From: Streptomyces sp. MBT53
GTDB lineage: Bacteria; Actinomycetota; Actinomycetes; Streptomycetales; Streptomycetaceae
Reading direction: 5' to 3'
NCBI RefSeq assembly: GCF_016654115.1
Contig: NZ_JAEQAZ010000008.1
Span: forward strand, 1 to 64,000
Length of the DNA: 64,000 bases
A program made the translations under genes and the position numbers. Below the pieces are notes generated by a model. That model searched no databases. It was not told the origin of the DNA and was given only the letters and a program-made list of their open reading frames with translations. Positions 10,710-25,335 of this stretch are shown here, piece by piece. The first letter of the stretch is position 1. Each line of letters starts with the position of its first letter.

Positions 10710-13415
10710 ATGGCCTCACGTCCCTCCGCAGCCAAGAAGCAGCCCGCCAAGAGGGCTGCTCCGGCGAAGGCTCCGGCGAAGAAGGCCGCCGCGAAAAGGG
10801 CGCCCGCGAAGAAGGCGGTCGCCAAGAAGACCGCCCGCCCGGCGCCCAAGCCCGCGCCCAGCCCCACCGGTGGCATCGTCAAGCTCGTGCGCGCCATCTG
10901 GCTCGGCACCGCGCACGCCGTCGGCGCCGTGTTCCGCGGCATAGGGCAGGGCGCGAAGAACCTCGACCCGGCGCATCGCAAGGACGGCGTGGCACTGCTT
11001 CTGTTCGGCCTCGCCCTGATCGTCGCCGCCGGCACCTGGGCCGATCTGCGCGGTCCGGTCGGCGACCTCGTCGAGATCCTGGTGACGGGCGCCTTCGGCC
11101 GCCTCGACCTGCTCGTGCCGATACTGCTCGCGGTGATCGCCGTGCGCTTCATCCGCCACCCGGAGAAGCCCGAGGCCAACGGCCGCATCGTGATCGGCCT
11201 GTCCGCGCTCGTCATCGGCGTCCTCGGCCAGGTCCACATCGCCTGCGGCGCGCCCGCCCGCAGCGACGGCATGCAGGCGATAAGGGACGCCGGCGGCCTC
11301 ATCGGCTGGGGGGTGGCGACCCCGCTGACGTACACCATGGGCGAGGTGCTCGCCGTACCCCTGCTCGTGCTGCTCACGATCTTCGGGCTGCTGGTCGTCA
11401 CGGCCACGCCCGTCAACGCCATCCCGCAGCGCCTGCGGCTGCTCGGGGTGAAGCTGGGCATCGTCCACGACCCCGAGGAAGAGGACGAGTTCGGCGAGGA
11501 CGACGAGCGCTACGACGAGCAGTGGCGCGAGGCGCTGCCCGCGCGCACCCGCAAGCGCGGGAGCGACCCCGAGGCGTACGACCCCGACAGCGCGGAGCAG
11601 GAGGCCCTCACCAGGCGCCGGAGCCGCCCCAGGCGCTCCGCGGTGCCCCAGCCCGACATGCACCGCCCCATGGACGCCGTGGACGTCGCAGCGGCCGCCG
11701 CAGCCGCGCTCGACGGGGCCGTCCTGCACGGCATGCCGCCCTCGCCGATCGTCGCCGACCTCACCCAGGGCGTACGGGTCGGGGGCGACCGCGAGGACAC
11801 CACCCCGACGCCCGTCCCGGCCCCCGCCGCGCGGCCCAAGCAGGAGAAGCTCAAGGCCGAGGTCATGGACCTCACGAAGGCGCCCCCGGAGGAGGTCCGG
11901 GACCTCCCGCCGCGCGCCGAGCAGCTCCAGCTCTCCGGCGACATCACGTACTCGCTGCCCTCGCTCGACCTCCTCACGCGCGGGGGCCCGGGCAAGGCGC
12001 GCAGCGCCGCGAACGACGCCGTGGTCGCCTCCCTGACGAACGTCTTCTCCGAGTTCAAGGTCGACGCCGCCGTCACCGGCTTCACGCGCGGGCCCACGGT
12101 CACGCGCTACGAGGTGGAGCTCGGCCCGGCCGTCAAGGTGGAGCGGATCACCGCTCTCACGAAGAACATCGCCTACGCCGTCGCCAGCCCCGATGTGCGG
12201 ATCATCAGCCCGATCCCCGGCAAGTCCGCGGTCGGCATCGAGATCCCGAACACGGACCGGGAGATGGTCAACGTAGGAGACGTCCTGCGCCTCGCGGACG
12301 CGGCCGAGGACGACCACCCGATGCTCGTGGCGCTCGGCAAGGACGTCGAGGGCGGCTACGTCATGGCCAACATGGCGAAGATGCCGCACATCCTGGTGGC
12401 CGGTGCCACCGGCTCCGGCAAGTCGTCCTGCATCAACTGCCTGATCACGTCGATCATGTGCCGCGCGACCCCCGAGGACGTCCGCATGGTCCTCGTCGAC
12501 CCCAAGCGCGTCGAACTGACCGCCTACGAAGGCATCCCGCACCTGATCACGCCCATCATCACCAACCCGAAGCGGGCCGCCGAGGCGCTCCAGTGGGTCG
12601 TACGCGAGATGGACCTCAGGTATGACGACCTCGCCGCCTTCGGGTACCGGCACATCGACGACTTCAACCAGGCGATCCGCGACGGCAAGCTGAAGACGCC
12701 GGACGGCAGCGAGCGCGAGCTCAAGACCTATCCGTACCTCCTGGTGATCGTCGACGAGCTCGCCGACCTGATGATGGTCGCCCCGAGGGACGTCGAGGAC
12801 TCGATCGTGCGCATCACGCAGCTCGCGCGCGCGGCCGGCATCCACCTGGTGCTCGCGACACAGCGCCCCTCCGTGGACGTCGTCACCGGTCTGATCAAGG
12901 CGAACGTGCCCTCCAGGCTCGCGTTCGCCACCTCCTCGCTCGCCGACTCCCGGGTCATCCTCGACCAGCCCGGCGCGGAGAAACTGATCGGCAAGGGCGA
13001 CGGGCTGTACCTGCCGATGGGTCAGAACAAGCCCACCCGTATGCAGGGCGCCTTCGTCACCGAGGACGAGATCCACGCCGTCGTACAGCACTGCAAGGAC
13101 CAGATGACCCCGGTCTTCCGGGAGGACGTCACCGTAGGCACCAAGCAGAAGAAGGAGATCGACGAGGACATCGGCGACGACCTCGATCTGCTGTGCCAGG
13201 CGGCCGAACTGGTCGTGTCCACGCAGTTCGGGTCCACCTCGATGCTCCAGCGCAAGCTGCGCGTCGGCTTCGCCAAGGCCGGGCGGCTCATGGACCTCAT
13301 GGAGTCCCGGGGCATCGTCGGACCCAGCGAGGGGTCCAAGGCTCGTGACGTCCTTGTGAAGGGCGACGAGCTGGACGGCGTGCTCGCGGTGATCCGCGGG
13401 GAGTCCGAGGGCTAG
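10710..13415 (+). CDS. ftsK: DNA translocase FtsK
   Basis: Predicted 901 aa. The first 50 residues are a Lys/Ala/Pro tail (AKKAAAKRAPAKKAVAKK) resembling histone H1 tails. Four or so membrane segments follow (about 90-245), then an acidic/disordered linker, the alpha-beta motor with Walker A GATGSGKS at 565-572 and Walker B LLVIVDELADLMM, and a C-terminal winged-helix gamma domain (about 825-895) that recognises polar DNA motifs. It pumps chromosomes through closing sporulation septa. Start ATG 10710 has no ribosome binding site; TAACCT at 10697-10702 is 7 nt upstream, so the mRNA may be leaderless. Confidence 0.95.
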   Translation: MASRPSAAKKQPAKRAAPAKAPAKKAAAKRAPAKKAVAKKTARPAPKPAPSPTGGIVKLVRAIWLGTAHAVGAVFRGIGQGAKNLDPAHRKDGVALLLFGLALIVAAGTWADLRGPVGDLVEILVTGAFGRLDLLVPILLAVIAVRFIRHPEKPEANGRIVIGLSALVIGVLGQVHIACGAPARSDGMQAIRDAGGLIGWGVATPLTYTMGEVLAVPLLVLLTIFGLLVVTATPVNAIPQRLRLLGVKLGIVHDPEEEDEFGEDDERYDEQWREALPARTRKRGSDPEAYDPDSAEQEALTRRRSRPRRSAVPQPDMHRPMDAVDVAAAAAAALDGAVLHGMPPSPIVADLTQGVRVGGDREDTTPTPVPAPAARPKQEKLKAEVMDLTKAPPEEVRDLPPRAEQLQLSGDITYSLPSLDLLTRGGPGKARSAANDAVVASLTNVFSEFKVDAAVTGFTRGPTVTRYEVELGPAVKVERITALTKNIAYAVASPDVRIISPIPGKSAVGIEIPNTDREMVNVGDVLRLADAAEDDHPMLVALGKDVEGGYVMANMAKMPHILVAGATGSGKSSCINCLITSIMCRATPEDVRMVLVDPKRVELTAYEGIPHLITPIITNPKRAAEALQWVVREMDLRYDDLAAFGYRHIDDFNQAIRDGKLKTPDGSERELKTYPYLLVIVDELADLMMVAPRDVEDSIVRITQLARAAGIHLVLATQRPSVDVVTGLIKANVPSRLAFATSSLADSRVILDQPGAEKLIGKGDGLYLPMGQNKPTRMQGAFVTEDEIHAVVQHCKDQMTPVFREDVTVGTKQKKEIDEDIGDDLDLLCQAAELVVSTQFGSTSMLQRKLRVGFAKAGRLMDLMESRGIVGPSEGSKARDVLVKGDELDGVLAVIRGESEG

Positions 13416-13609
13416 GAACGGGTAGGCGCTTCCCGAAGGGGGTGCGACCGGCCGTGACTCACCCGTTAGAGATCGTCGGGCAACCGTTTCCCTTTGCCGT
13501 ACGTCAAGTTGAGCGAGAGGACAGATGGGGCTCCCACCACGGGGTCCGTGTCTGGCCCGCCATCGGCCTGTCCGGCCATACCGATGGCGTACAAAGTCCC
13601 ACCGCCCGG

Positions 13610-13640
13610 TTGCCCCACCCTTTCATACCCCCCCTAGACT
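13610..13640 (+). promoter_or_regulatory. Possible promoter of the RodZ-like gene
   Basis: TTGCCC at 13610-13615 and TAGACT at 13635-13640 with a long 19-bp spacer. Transcription would begin around 13647, about 35 nt before GTG 13683. Confidence 0.35.
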
Positions 13641-13682
13641 GAACCTCCAGCACAGGCGGCTACACGCTCGAAAGGCGCCCCC

Positions 13683-14543
13683 GTGTCCATCGGCAACTCC
13701 CCTCAAGACGAGCGTCCGTTCGAAGACGGACACTCCGAAGACGGTCATGAGGAAGCAGCCCGCCCTTCCGTCGGCCGAGCCCTGCAGCAGGCACGTATCG
13801 CCGCCGGGCTGACCGTCGACGACGTCAGCAGTGTCACCCGGGTCCGCATCGCCATCGTGCACGCCATCGAAGCCGACGACTTCACGCCCTGCGGCGGTGA
13901 CGTCTACGCGCGCGGGCACATCCGGACCCTCGCCAGGGCCGTCCACATCGATCCCGCTCCGCTCCTCGCGCGCTACGACGACGATCACGGCGGCCGCCCG
14001 GCTCCGACGCCGGCGGCACCCCTGTTCGAGGCGGAACGTATCCGTCCGGAACGGCGTGGGCCCAACTGGACCGCCGCCATGGTCGCCGCGATCGTCGCGG
14101 TGGTCGGCTTCGTCGGGTTCACCGCCTTCAAGGGCGGCGACACCGACAGCGACGCCAAGTCGCAGGTCGCCCAGGGAGCCTCGCCCAGCGCCAGCAAACC
14201 CGCCAAGCCGACACCCTCGAACACCGACTCCGCCACCCCCAAGTCCGACCCCTCCGACAGCGCCATCGCCGCCGCGCCGCAGGACAAGGTGACGGTCCAG
14301 GTGATCGCGGTCGACGGCCGCAGCTGGATCTCCGCCAAGGACCACAACGGCCGGATGCTCTTCGACGGACTCCTCAAGAAGGGCGAGTCCAAGACCTTCC
14401 AGGACAGCTCGAAGGTCAACCTGATCCTCGGCGACGCCGGCGCGATCCAGCTCTACGTCAACGGCAAGAAGATCGAGGACGACTTCCAGCCCGGAGCCGT
14501 GGAGCGCCTCACGTACACGAAGGGCGACCCCGAGGTCGGATAA
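13683..14543 (+). CDS. RodZ-like membrane protein with N-terminal helix-turn-helix
   Basis: Predicted 286 aa. An Xre-type helix-turn-helix of the RodZ type is at about 28-92 ([32 protein letters not shown]), followed by a single membrane helix (about 137-157), a Ser/Pro/Ala/Thr-rich linker and a C-terminal extracytoplasmic DUF4115-like domain (about 200-286; [26 protein letters not shown]). RodZ family members link the cytoskeleton to cell-wall synthesis. GTG 13683 has AAAGG upstream. It follows ftsK, and a 12-bp hairpin after its stop separates it from rimO. Confidence 0.8.
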   Translation: MSIGNSPQDERPFEDGHSEDGHEEAARPSVGRALQQARIAAGLTVDDVSSVTRVRIAIVHAIEADDFTPCGGDVYARGHIRTLARAVHIDPAPLLARYDDDHGGRPAPTPAAPLFEAERIRPERRGPNWTAAMVAAIVAVVGFVGFTAFKGGDTDSDAKSQVAQGASPSASKPAKPTPSNTDSATPKSDPSDSAIAAAPQDKVTVQVIAVDGRSWISAKDHNGRMLFDGLLKKGESKTFQDSSKVNLILGDAGAIQLYVNGKKIEDDFQPGAVERLTYTKGDPEVG

Positions 14544-14565
14544 CCCGTCCGGCGGGTGGTTGCTC

Positions 14566-14595
14566 AAGGGGTTGGCCAAGATCGGCCAACCCCTT
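14566..14595 (+). terminator. Hairpin between rodZ-like gene and rimO
   Basis: A perfect 12-bp stem (AAGGGGTTGGCC at 14566-14577 with its complement at 14584-14595) and a 6-nt loop, without a long T tract. U-tract-less hairpins of this kind are usual at Streptomyces gene ends. Confidence 0.75.
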
Positions 14596-14634
14596 CGACG
14601 TGGGGTGTCAGTGGGACGAAGTAGTCTTGAGCCC

Positions 14635-16107
14635 ATGCCTGAACGCCGTACCGTCGCACTCGTCACTCTTGGCTGCGCCCGTAACGAGGTGGACTCGGAG
14701 GAGCTCGCAGGCCGCTTGGAGGCGGACGGCTGGCAACTCGTGGAGGACGCCGAGGACGCCGACGTGGCCGTCGTCAACACCTGTGGCTTCGTCGAAGCCG
14801 CCAAGAAGGACTCCGTAGACGCCCTCCTGGAAGCCAACGACCTCAAGGGCCACGGCAGAACACAGGCCGTCGTGGCGGTGGGCTGCATGGCCGAGCGGTA
14901 CGGCAAGGAACTCGCCGAGGCGCTCCCCGAGGCCGACGGAGTGCTCGGCTTCGACGACTACGCCGACATCTCCGACCGCCTGCAGACCATCCTGAACGGC
15001 GGCATCCACGCCTCGCACACCCCACGTGACCGCCGCAAGCTGCTGCCGATCAGCCCCGCCGAGCGGCAGGAGTCCGCCGCCGACGTCGCGCTGCCCGGCC
15101 ACGGCCCGGTCGACCTCCCGGACGGCCTCGCGCCCGCCTCGGGCCCCCGCGCACCCCTGCGCCGCCGCCTGGACGGCTCCCCGGTCGCCTCGGTGAAGCT
15201 CGCCTCCGGCTGCGACCGGCGCTGCTCCTTCTGCGCCATCCCGTCCTTCCGCGGCTCCTTCATCTCCCGCCGCCCCAGCGACGTCCTCAACGAGACGCGC
15301 TGGCTGGCCGAGCAGGGCGTCAAGGAGGTCATGCTGGTCTCCGAGAACAACACGTCCTACGGCAAGGACCTGGGCGACATCCGCCTCCTGGAGTCGCTGC
15401 TGCCCGAACTGGCCGACATCGACGGCCTGGAGCGCGTACGCGTCAGCTACCTCCAGCCCGCCGAGATGCGCCCCGGGCTCATCGACGTGCTCACCTCCAC
15501 ACCGAAGATCGCCCCCTACTTCGACCTGTCCTTCCAGCACTCCGCGCCCGACGTGCTGCGCTCCATGCGCCGCTTCGGCGACACCGACCGCTTCCTCGAA
15601 CTGCTCGACACCATCCGCTCCAAGGCCCCGCAGGCCGGCGTGCGCTCGAACTTCATCGTCGGCTTCCCCGGCGAGACCGAGTCCGACCTCGCCGAACTGG
15701 AGCGCTTCCTGAACGGCGCCCGTCTGGACGCCATCGGTGTCTTCGGCTACTCCGACGAGGAGGGCACGGAGGCGGCGACGTACGACAAGAAGCTCGACCA
15801 GGACGTCGTCGACGAGCGGCTCGCGCACATCTCGCGGCTCGCCGAGGAACTCGTCTCGCAGCGCGCCGAGGAGCGTGTCGGCGAGACCGTGCACGTGCTG
15901 GTCGAGTCGGTGGACTCCGAGGACGGCGCCTACGGCCGCGGCGAGCACCAGGCGCCGGAGACGGACGGCCAGGTGCTCCTCACGAGCGGCGAAGGCCTGA
16001 GCGTCGGCCGTATGGTCGAGGCGAAGGTGGTCGGTACGGAAGGTGTCGACCTGGTGGCCGAGCCGCTCCTGGGCTCGCTCGCGTGTAGTGAGGAGGCGGG
16101 CAGATGA
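14635..16107 (+). CDS. rimO: Ribosomal protein S12 methylthiotransferase RimO
   Basis: Predicted 490 aa. N-terminal UPF0004 domain binds the auxiliary iron-sulfur cluster ([23 protein letters not shown]); the radical SAM core has the CxxxCxxC motif in [15 protein letters not shown]; a TRAM domain ends the protein (about 415-480). It methylthiolates an aspartate of ribosomal protein S12. It differs from the MiaB paralogue at 51061 in sequence and target. Start ATG 14635 has TAGTCT at 14622-14627, 7 nt upstream, and no ribosome binding site, pointing to a leaderless mRNA. The stop overlaps the pgsA start as ATGA. Confidence 0.95.
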   Translation: MPERRTVALVTLGCARNEVDSEELAGRLEADGWQLVEDAEDADVAVVNTCGFVEAAKKDSVDALLEANDLKGHGRTQAVVAVGCMAERYGKELAEALPEADGVLGFDDYADISDRLQTILNGGIHASHTPRDRRKLLPISPAERQESAADVALPGHGPVDLPDGLAPASGPRAPLRRRLDGSPVASVKLASGCDRRCSFCAIPSFRGSFISRRPSDVLNETRWLAEQGVKEVMLVSENNTSYGKDLGDIRLLESLLPELADIDGLERVRVSYLQPAEMRPGLIDVLTSTPKIAPYFDLSFQHSAPDVLRSMRRFGDTDRFLELLDTIRSKAPQAGVRSNFIVGFPGETESDLAELERFLNGARLDAIGVFGYSDEEGTEAATYDKKLDQDVVDERLAHISRLAEELVSQRAEERVGETVHVLVESVDSEDGAYGRGEHQAPETDGQVLLTSGEGLSVGRMVEAKVVGTEGVDLVAEPLLGSLACSEEAGR

Positions 16108-16943
16108 CCGGAGTCCCGGCATCGGCGGCGGGCGGCACCTCCAGCGCGAACGACGCGCCCGCGAGCGCGGGTTCCGGTGCGGCCTCCGGTGGCGCCCCTT
16201 CCGGCGCGATGTCGGGCAGTGTCTCCGGCGGGGTCCCCTCCGGGGGAGTCTCGGCCGGCAGTGCCTCCAGTGATGCCCCCGGTGTTGTCGAGTCCGGCCT
16301 GCCCGGTGGACCGAGGCCGGCGCGCGGTGCGAAGGTCGTCGCCGCCGCCGTCAACCAGGCGAGCGTCTGGAACATCGCCAACTTCCTGACCATGCTCCGG
16401 CTGCTGCTCGTCCCCGGCTTCGTCGCCCTGATGCTGGCCGACGGCGGGTACGACCCGGCGATGCGCTCCTTCGCCTGGGCGGCGTTCGCCATCGCCATGA
16501 TCACCGACCTGTTCGACGGCCATCTGGCCCGCACCTACGACCTCGTCACCGACTTCGGGAAGATCGCCGACCCCATCGCCGACAAGGCGATCATGGGCGC
16601 GGCGCTGATCTGTCTGTCCTCGCTCGGCGATCTCCCGTGGTGGGTGACCGTCGTCATCCTCGGCCGGGAACTCGGGATCACGCTGCTGCGTTTTCTCGTC
16701 ATCCGGTACGGCGTCATTCCCGCGTCGCGCGGCGGCAAGCTGAAGACGCTCACGCAGGGCATCGCCGTAGGGATGTATGTGCTGGCGCTCACGGGATGGC
16801 TGGCCACCCTGAGGTTCTGGGTGATGGCTGCGGCGGTCGTGCTGACCGTGCTGACCGGGCTCGACTATGTGAGACAGGCCATTGTGCTGCGCAGGCAGGG
16901 AATCGCCGAGCGCGCGGCGGCGTCGGAGGAGACGGAAGCGTGA
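16104..16943 (+). CDS. pgsA: CDP-diacylglycerol-glycerol-3-phosphate 3-phosphatidyltransferase
   Basis: Predicted 279 aa. The CDP-alcohol phosphotransferase signature D..DG..AR........G...D...D is complete in DLFDGHLAR...[12 protein letters not shown]. Five or six membrane helices span about 85-270. The first 65 residues are an unusual Ala/Gly/Ser/Pro-rich repeat of short SGxxSG-type units not needed for catalysis. It makes phosphatidylglycerophosphate for phosphatidylglycerol and cardiolipin. It overlaps rimO (ATGA) and cinA (GTGA), so the three are translationally coupled. Confidence 0.93.
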   Translation: MTGVPASAAGGTSSANDAPASAGSGAASGGAPSGAMSGSVSGGVPSGGVSAGSASSDAPGVVESGLPGGPRPARGAKVVAAAVNQASVWNIANFLTMLRLLLVPGFVALMLADGGYDPAMRSFAWAAFAIAMITDLFDGHLARTYDLVTDFGKIADPIADKAIMGAALICLSSLGDLPWWVTVVILGRELGITLLRFLVIRYGVIPASRGGKLKTLTQGIAVGMYVLALTGWLATLRFWVMAAAVVLTVLTGLDYVRQAIVLRRQGIAERAAASEETEA

Positions 16944-17485
16944 GTTCCACGGCCACTGAAGTGGTGCGACTACTGACCGTGAGCGGTGCGACGCTCGCTG
17001 TCGCCGAGTCGCTCACCGGTGGTCTGGTTGCGGTGGAGATCACATCGGTGCCCGGAGCCTCCAAGGCCTTCCGCGGTTCGGTCACCGCCTACGCCACCGA
17101 GCTGAAGCACCAGCTGCTCGGTGTCGATGCCGCTCTGCTGGCCGAGCGGGGTGCCGTAGATGCGCAGGTCGCGGCCCAGATGGCGGCCGGTGTGCGGAAG
17201 GCGCTGGGTGCCGACTGGGGCATCGCGACGACCGGCGTTGCGGGTCCGGAGCCGCAGGACGGGCAGCCCGTGGGCACCGTTTTCGTCGCCGTGGACGGTC
17301 CCTTTGGACCGGATTCGGATGCCGCCGGTGGCGGGAAAGTGGCCGCGCTGCGGTTGAACGGCGGCCGGGCGGAAATTCGTATGGAGAGTGTACGGAGCGT
17401 ACTCGCGCTGCTTTTGGAGCGGCTCGTGAGCGAACAGACCGGGAATGAGCGGGCACAGGATACGGAACAGAACGGGGGGTTTTGA
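16940..17485 (+). CDS. cinA: CinA C-terminal domain protein (nicotinamide-nucleotide amidase)
   Basis: Predicted 181 aa, only the C-terminal CinA/PncC domain (AESLTGGLVAVEITSVPGASKAF, YATELKHQLLGV, TTGVAGPEPQDGQPVGTVFVA). The N-terminal molybdopterin-binding-like domain of long CinA proteins is absent, as in many actinobacteria. It deamidates NMN to nicotinate mononucleotide. GTG 16940 overlaps the pgsA stop, so it depends on upstream translation. Confidence 0.92.
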   Translation: MSSTATEVVRLLTVSGATLAVAESLTGGLVAVEITSVPGASKAFRGSVTAYATELKHQLLGVDAALLAERGAVDAQVAAQMAAGVRKALGADWGIATTGVAGPEPQDGQPVGTVFVAVDGPFGPDSDAAGGGKVAALRLNGGRAEIRMESVRSVLALLLERLVSEQTGNERAQDTEQNGGF

Positions 17486-17594
17486 TGTTTGCAGCCCTGA
17501 GTGAACACGACATCGCTCCCCGCACGGCCGCGGCGCAAGGCGGTACGGTGGGGCGAGAAGGATGCGGCTACGCGGTCCGAGGAGGGAGCCACCG

Positions 17595-17969
17595 ATGATT
17601 CTGCTCCGTCGCCTGCTGGGTGACGTGCTGCGTCGGCAGCGCCAGCGCCAGGGCCGTACTCTGCGCGAAGTCTCCTCGTCCGCCCGAGTCTCACTCGGCT
17701 ATCTCTCCGAGGTGGAGCGGGGGCAGAAGGAGGCTTCCTCTGAACTGCTCTCCGCCATCTGCGACGCGTTGGACGTACGGATGTCCGAGCTCATGCGGGA
17801 AGTGAGCGACGAGCTCGCTCTCGCCGAGCTGGCCCAGTCTGCTGCGGCCACCGGTTCTGTGCCCACGTCGGTACGTCCGATGCTGGGTTCCGTGTCGGTG
17901 ACCGGTGTGCCACCGGAACGGGTGACCATCAAGGCCCCCGCCGAAGCGGTGGACGTGGTCGCCGCGTGA
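17595..17969 (+). CDS. clgR: Xre-family regulator ClgR
   Basis: Predicted 124 aa with a Cro/C1 helix-turn-helix at about 8-65 ([27 protein letters not shown], written in two parts: [13 protein letters not shown] and [14 protein letters not shown]). ClgR activates clp protease and lon genes in Streptomyces. The C-terminus VVAA is the type of di-alanine tail that makes ClgR a Clp substrate, giving a feedback loop. Start ATG 17595 has GAGGAGGGA 8 nt upstream. It lies 109 nt after cinA, as in other actinobacteria. Confidence 0.9.
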   Translation: MILLRRLLGDVLRRQRQRQGRTLREVSSSARVSLGYLSEVERGQKEASSELLSAICDALDVRMSELMREVSDELALAELAQSAAATGSVPTSVRPMLGSVSVTGVPPERVTIKAPAEAVDVVAA

Positions 17970-18021
17970 CGCTGACGCCGGTGTGAGCCGATGCGGCGCC
18001 GACCGGCACTGAGGATGTGTT

Positions 18022-18044
18022 GAGGGCCCCGGCCGGGGCTTCTC
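18022..18044 (+). terminator. Probable clgR terminator
   Basis: GCCCC-GGCC-GGGGC at 18026-18039 can form a 5-bp GC stem with a 4-nt loop, with further weak pairing of GAG at 18022-18024 and CTC at 18042-18044. Short but GC-rich; no T tract. Confidence 0.4.
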
Positions 18045-18251
18045 CGGTGAGAGCTGGAGAGGTGCGGTCGGGGTCTTTCGCGTTCCGGGCGCCGTGTATG
18101 GCCGGGGGCTTTGCCGGTCCGTAGCGGTCCGTTTGCCGGTGTGGCTCGGTGCGGTCATGGTTGAGGCGGGTGGTGCGTCCGTGTGCCGTCGATGCGCCCT
18201 CCTCGCGGATGACCGCGGTGGCTTAGCGTCCGGCTGGAGGTGGTGGCGGCC

Positions 18252-18554
18252 ATGGCGGGGCGGATAGCGCGCTGGGGGGCTGCGCTGGCACTCGGAGCGC
18301 TGTGGTGGTGGGCCGTACTGCGGCTCGCCCTGACGCCGCACGCGGGTGCGCTGGAGGGGGCGGTCGCGGCCGGAGGGTGGGGGCTGAGCCTGCTTCCGGT
18401 GCACTGCATGCCCAAGGCGCGGGCGGCCGGCGCCGTGGCCGCCGGGCGGTGGAGGCGGGCATGGCGATTGCCTGCGATGCCGGTGGCTGAAGTGGCCACT
18501 GCTACCAGGGCATCGCCACGCCCCCGTTCGGACGGAGGATCTGACCCGTCGTGA
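18252..18554 (+). CDS. Small hydrophobic protein of unknown function
   Basis: Predicted 100 aa. A hydrophobic N-terminal stretch (RWGAALALGALWWWAVLRLAL) suggests one membrane helix, followed by a second weakly hydrophobic segment (GAVAAGGWGLSLLPVHC). GGAGGTGG lies 9 nt before ATG 18252 and a -10-like TAGCGT is at 18226. The last 53 nt overlap the convergent SDR gene, and the C-terminal 40 residues are low complexity, so the true end could differ. I do not recognise a family. Confidence 0.5.
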   Translation: MAGRIARWGAALALGALWWWAVLRLALTPHAGALEGAVAAGGWGLSLLPVHCMPKARAAGAVAAGRWRRAWRLPAMPVAEVATATRASPRPRSDGGSDPS

Positions 18555-19266
18555 ACGACGACGCGTCGGACGCCAGATACAGCACGGCGTGCGCGATGTC
18601 CTCCGGCTCACCTACCCGGCCCAGCGGCGAAAGCCGGGCCATCATCGCCTCGGTACGGGCCTGCGCCTCGCCCTCGTGGTGATCGGTCATGGGCGTACGT
18701 ATCCAGCCCGGCGCGACGGCGTTGACGCGGATGCCGTGCCGGCCGACCTCCGTCGCCAGCGTCTTCGTCAACTGGACGACGGCCGCCTTCGCGGCGCTGT
18801 AGCACAGCAGTCCTGACCCTCCGGTGTCGATGGCGCCCGAGGCCATGGTGACGATGCTGCCCCTGGTACCGCGGTCGAGCATCAGCCGGGCCGCCTCCTG
18901 GCAGGCGTACAGCACCCCCTTGAAGTTGACGTTCAGCACCCGGTCGAGATCCTCGTCCCGGGTCTCCAGCACCGTGCTGCTGTGCATGATCCCGGCGACC
19001 GCGGCCATCACATGCAGCTCCTCGCAGGACTCGACGGCCTGCCGGACCTGCGCGCGATCGATGACGTCGAGGTGGTGGGTGCGGGCGGTGCCGCCCTTGT
19101 CCTTGATCAGGGTCGCCGTGTCGTGCAGACCCTGCGGGTCACGGTCGGCGCAGTGCACGGTGGCACCCGCCTCGGCGAGCAGCACGGCCGACGCGCGGCC
19201 GATACCGCTGGCGGCGCCGGTGACGAAAGCGGTGCGTCCGGTGAGGTCGTACGCCTTGACGGGCAT
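18502..19266 (-). CDS. Short-chain dehydrogenase/reductase
   Basis: Predicted 254 aa with classical SDR motifs: cofactor loop TGAASGIG near residue 14, structural NVNFKG, catalytic Ser in MASGAIDTGGSG and YSAAK (Tyr/Lys), and C-terminal MTDHHEGEAQ. Aspartate in HCADRD suggests NAD rather than NADP. The substrate cannot be told from sequence. Start ATG 19266 has TACCGT exactly 6 nt upstream and no ribosome binding site (leaderless type). Confidence 0.9.
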   Translation of the reverse strand: MPVKAYDLTGRTAFVTGAASGIGRASAVLLAEAGATVHCADRDPQGLHDTATLIKDKGGTARTHHLDVIDRAQVRQAVESCEELHVMAAVAGIMHSSTVLETRDEDLDRVLNVNFKGVLYACQEAARLMLDRGTRGSIVTMASGAIDTGGSGLLCYSAAKAAVVQLTKTLATEVGRHGIRVNAVAPGWIRTPMTDHHEGEAQARTEAMMARLSPLGRVGEPEDIAHAVLYLASDASSFTTGQILRPNGGVAMPW

Positions 19267-19298
19267 GCAGCGACGGTACGAGGGTTTCTGACGGGTCG

Positions 19299-20177
19299 TC
19301 AATTAGTCGTACGGTGCTGAGTTCCGCGCGGTGGAGAGGTGCCCGGCGCCGGTCCCACCTGGCAGGTCGGGCACCAGTAGGTGGGGCGCTCGCGGGAGCC
19401 GTCGCCCTGGTCGGCCGTGCGGATCGGGGTGCCGCAGCGCAGACAGGGGCGGGGTGCGCGGCCGTAGACGAACAGGTCGGGGGTGTGGGGGCCGCCCGCG
19501 GTGCGGTGCGCGGAACCGTTGATGATGTGGCTTGTGGTGTTGCGGACCGGGCGGTCGCGGTTGGCTTCCAGGAGTCGTTTGGCGATGGCGGGGAGCTTCG
19601 CGGCGCGGTCGGCGGGGAGGGCACCGACGGGGAGCCAGGGGGTGGCGCCGAGGAGGAAACAGAGTTCGCTCTTGTAGATGTTGCCGATACCGGCCAGGTT
19701 GCGCTGGTCGAGCAGGGCCTCGCCGAGGGGGCGGGAAGGTTCGGCGAGGAGGTTGGCCAACGCCTGCTCCGGGTTCCAGTCGGGGCCCAGGAGGTCGGGG
19801 CCGAGGTGGCCCACGGCGCGGTGTTCGTCGGCGGTGCGCAGGAGTTCCAGGACGGGGAGGCGATAGCCGACGGCCGTGCGGTCGGCGGTGGCGAGGATCG
19901 CGCGGATCTGGTGGGCCGGGCCGCCACCGCTCCAGCGCCGACCGTTGGCGTACACCCGCCAGGTGCCGTCCATGCGCAGGTGGGAGTGGAGGGTGAGGCC
20001 GCCCTCCACACGGGTCAGCAGGTGCTTGCCCCGGGGTGTCACGTCCAGGACGGTGCGGCCGGTGAGGTCCGCGGTGGCGTACTTGGGCACCCTGAGGTCG
20101 CTGCGGGTCAGCACCTTGCCCGCGAGGGCCGTGTGGAGGCGCTGCGCGGTCTGCCAGACGGTGTCGCCTTCAGGCAT
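19299..20177 (-). CDS. nei: Fpg/Nei-family DNA glycosylase (endonuclease VIII type)
   Basis: Predicted 292 aa. It begins MPEGD, so Pro2 and Glu3 of the catalytic N-terminus are present; the H2TH region carries LLDQRNLAGIGNIYKSE, and a C-terminal zinc finger has four cysteines (CLRCGTPI, CPTCQ). It removes oxidised pyrimidines and cuts the strand by beta,delta-elimination. Nei is preferred to MutM because MPEG is followed by the Nei2-like DTVWQTAQRLHTAL. A CACCCT hexamer lies 6 nt before the ATG. It is upstream of the SDR gene and downstream of lhr on the same strand. Confidence 0.9.
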   Translation of the reverse strand: MPEGDTVWQTAQRLHTALAGKVLTRSDLRVPKYATADLTGRTVLDVTPRGKHLLTRVEGGLTLHSHLRMDGTWRVYANGRRWSGGGPAHQIRAILATADRTAVGYRLPVLELLRTADEHRAVGHLGPDLLGPDWNPEQALANLLAEPSRPLGEALLDQRNLAGIGNIYKSELCFLLGATPWLPVGALPADRAAKLPAIAKRLLEANRDRPVRNTTSHIINGSAHRTAGGPHTPDLFVYGRAPRPCLRCGTPIRTADQGDGSRERPTYWCPTCQVGPAPGTSPPRGTQHRTTN

Positions 20178-20216
20178 GGGTCAAGGGTGGCATGCGGTGG
20201 TGGGGGTCGGTTCGGT

Positions 20217-25223
<5,007 letters not shown>

Positions 25224-25335
25224 GCGTCCATCCTGCACCCGACCACTGACAATGCGTCTGACCTGCGGGAATTCTCCGGCGACGGTGTGCAGTACGGTTT
25301 CTGTGGCTGCTGCCCGCATGGCGGAGAATGGCCGT

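Noticed and set aside
18302..18490. Alternative frame in the small membrane protein gene
   Set aside because: It lacks a ribosome binding site and a membrane helix; the frame from 18252 has both.
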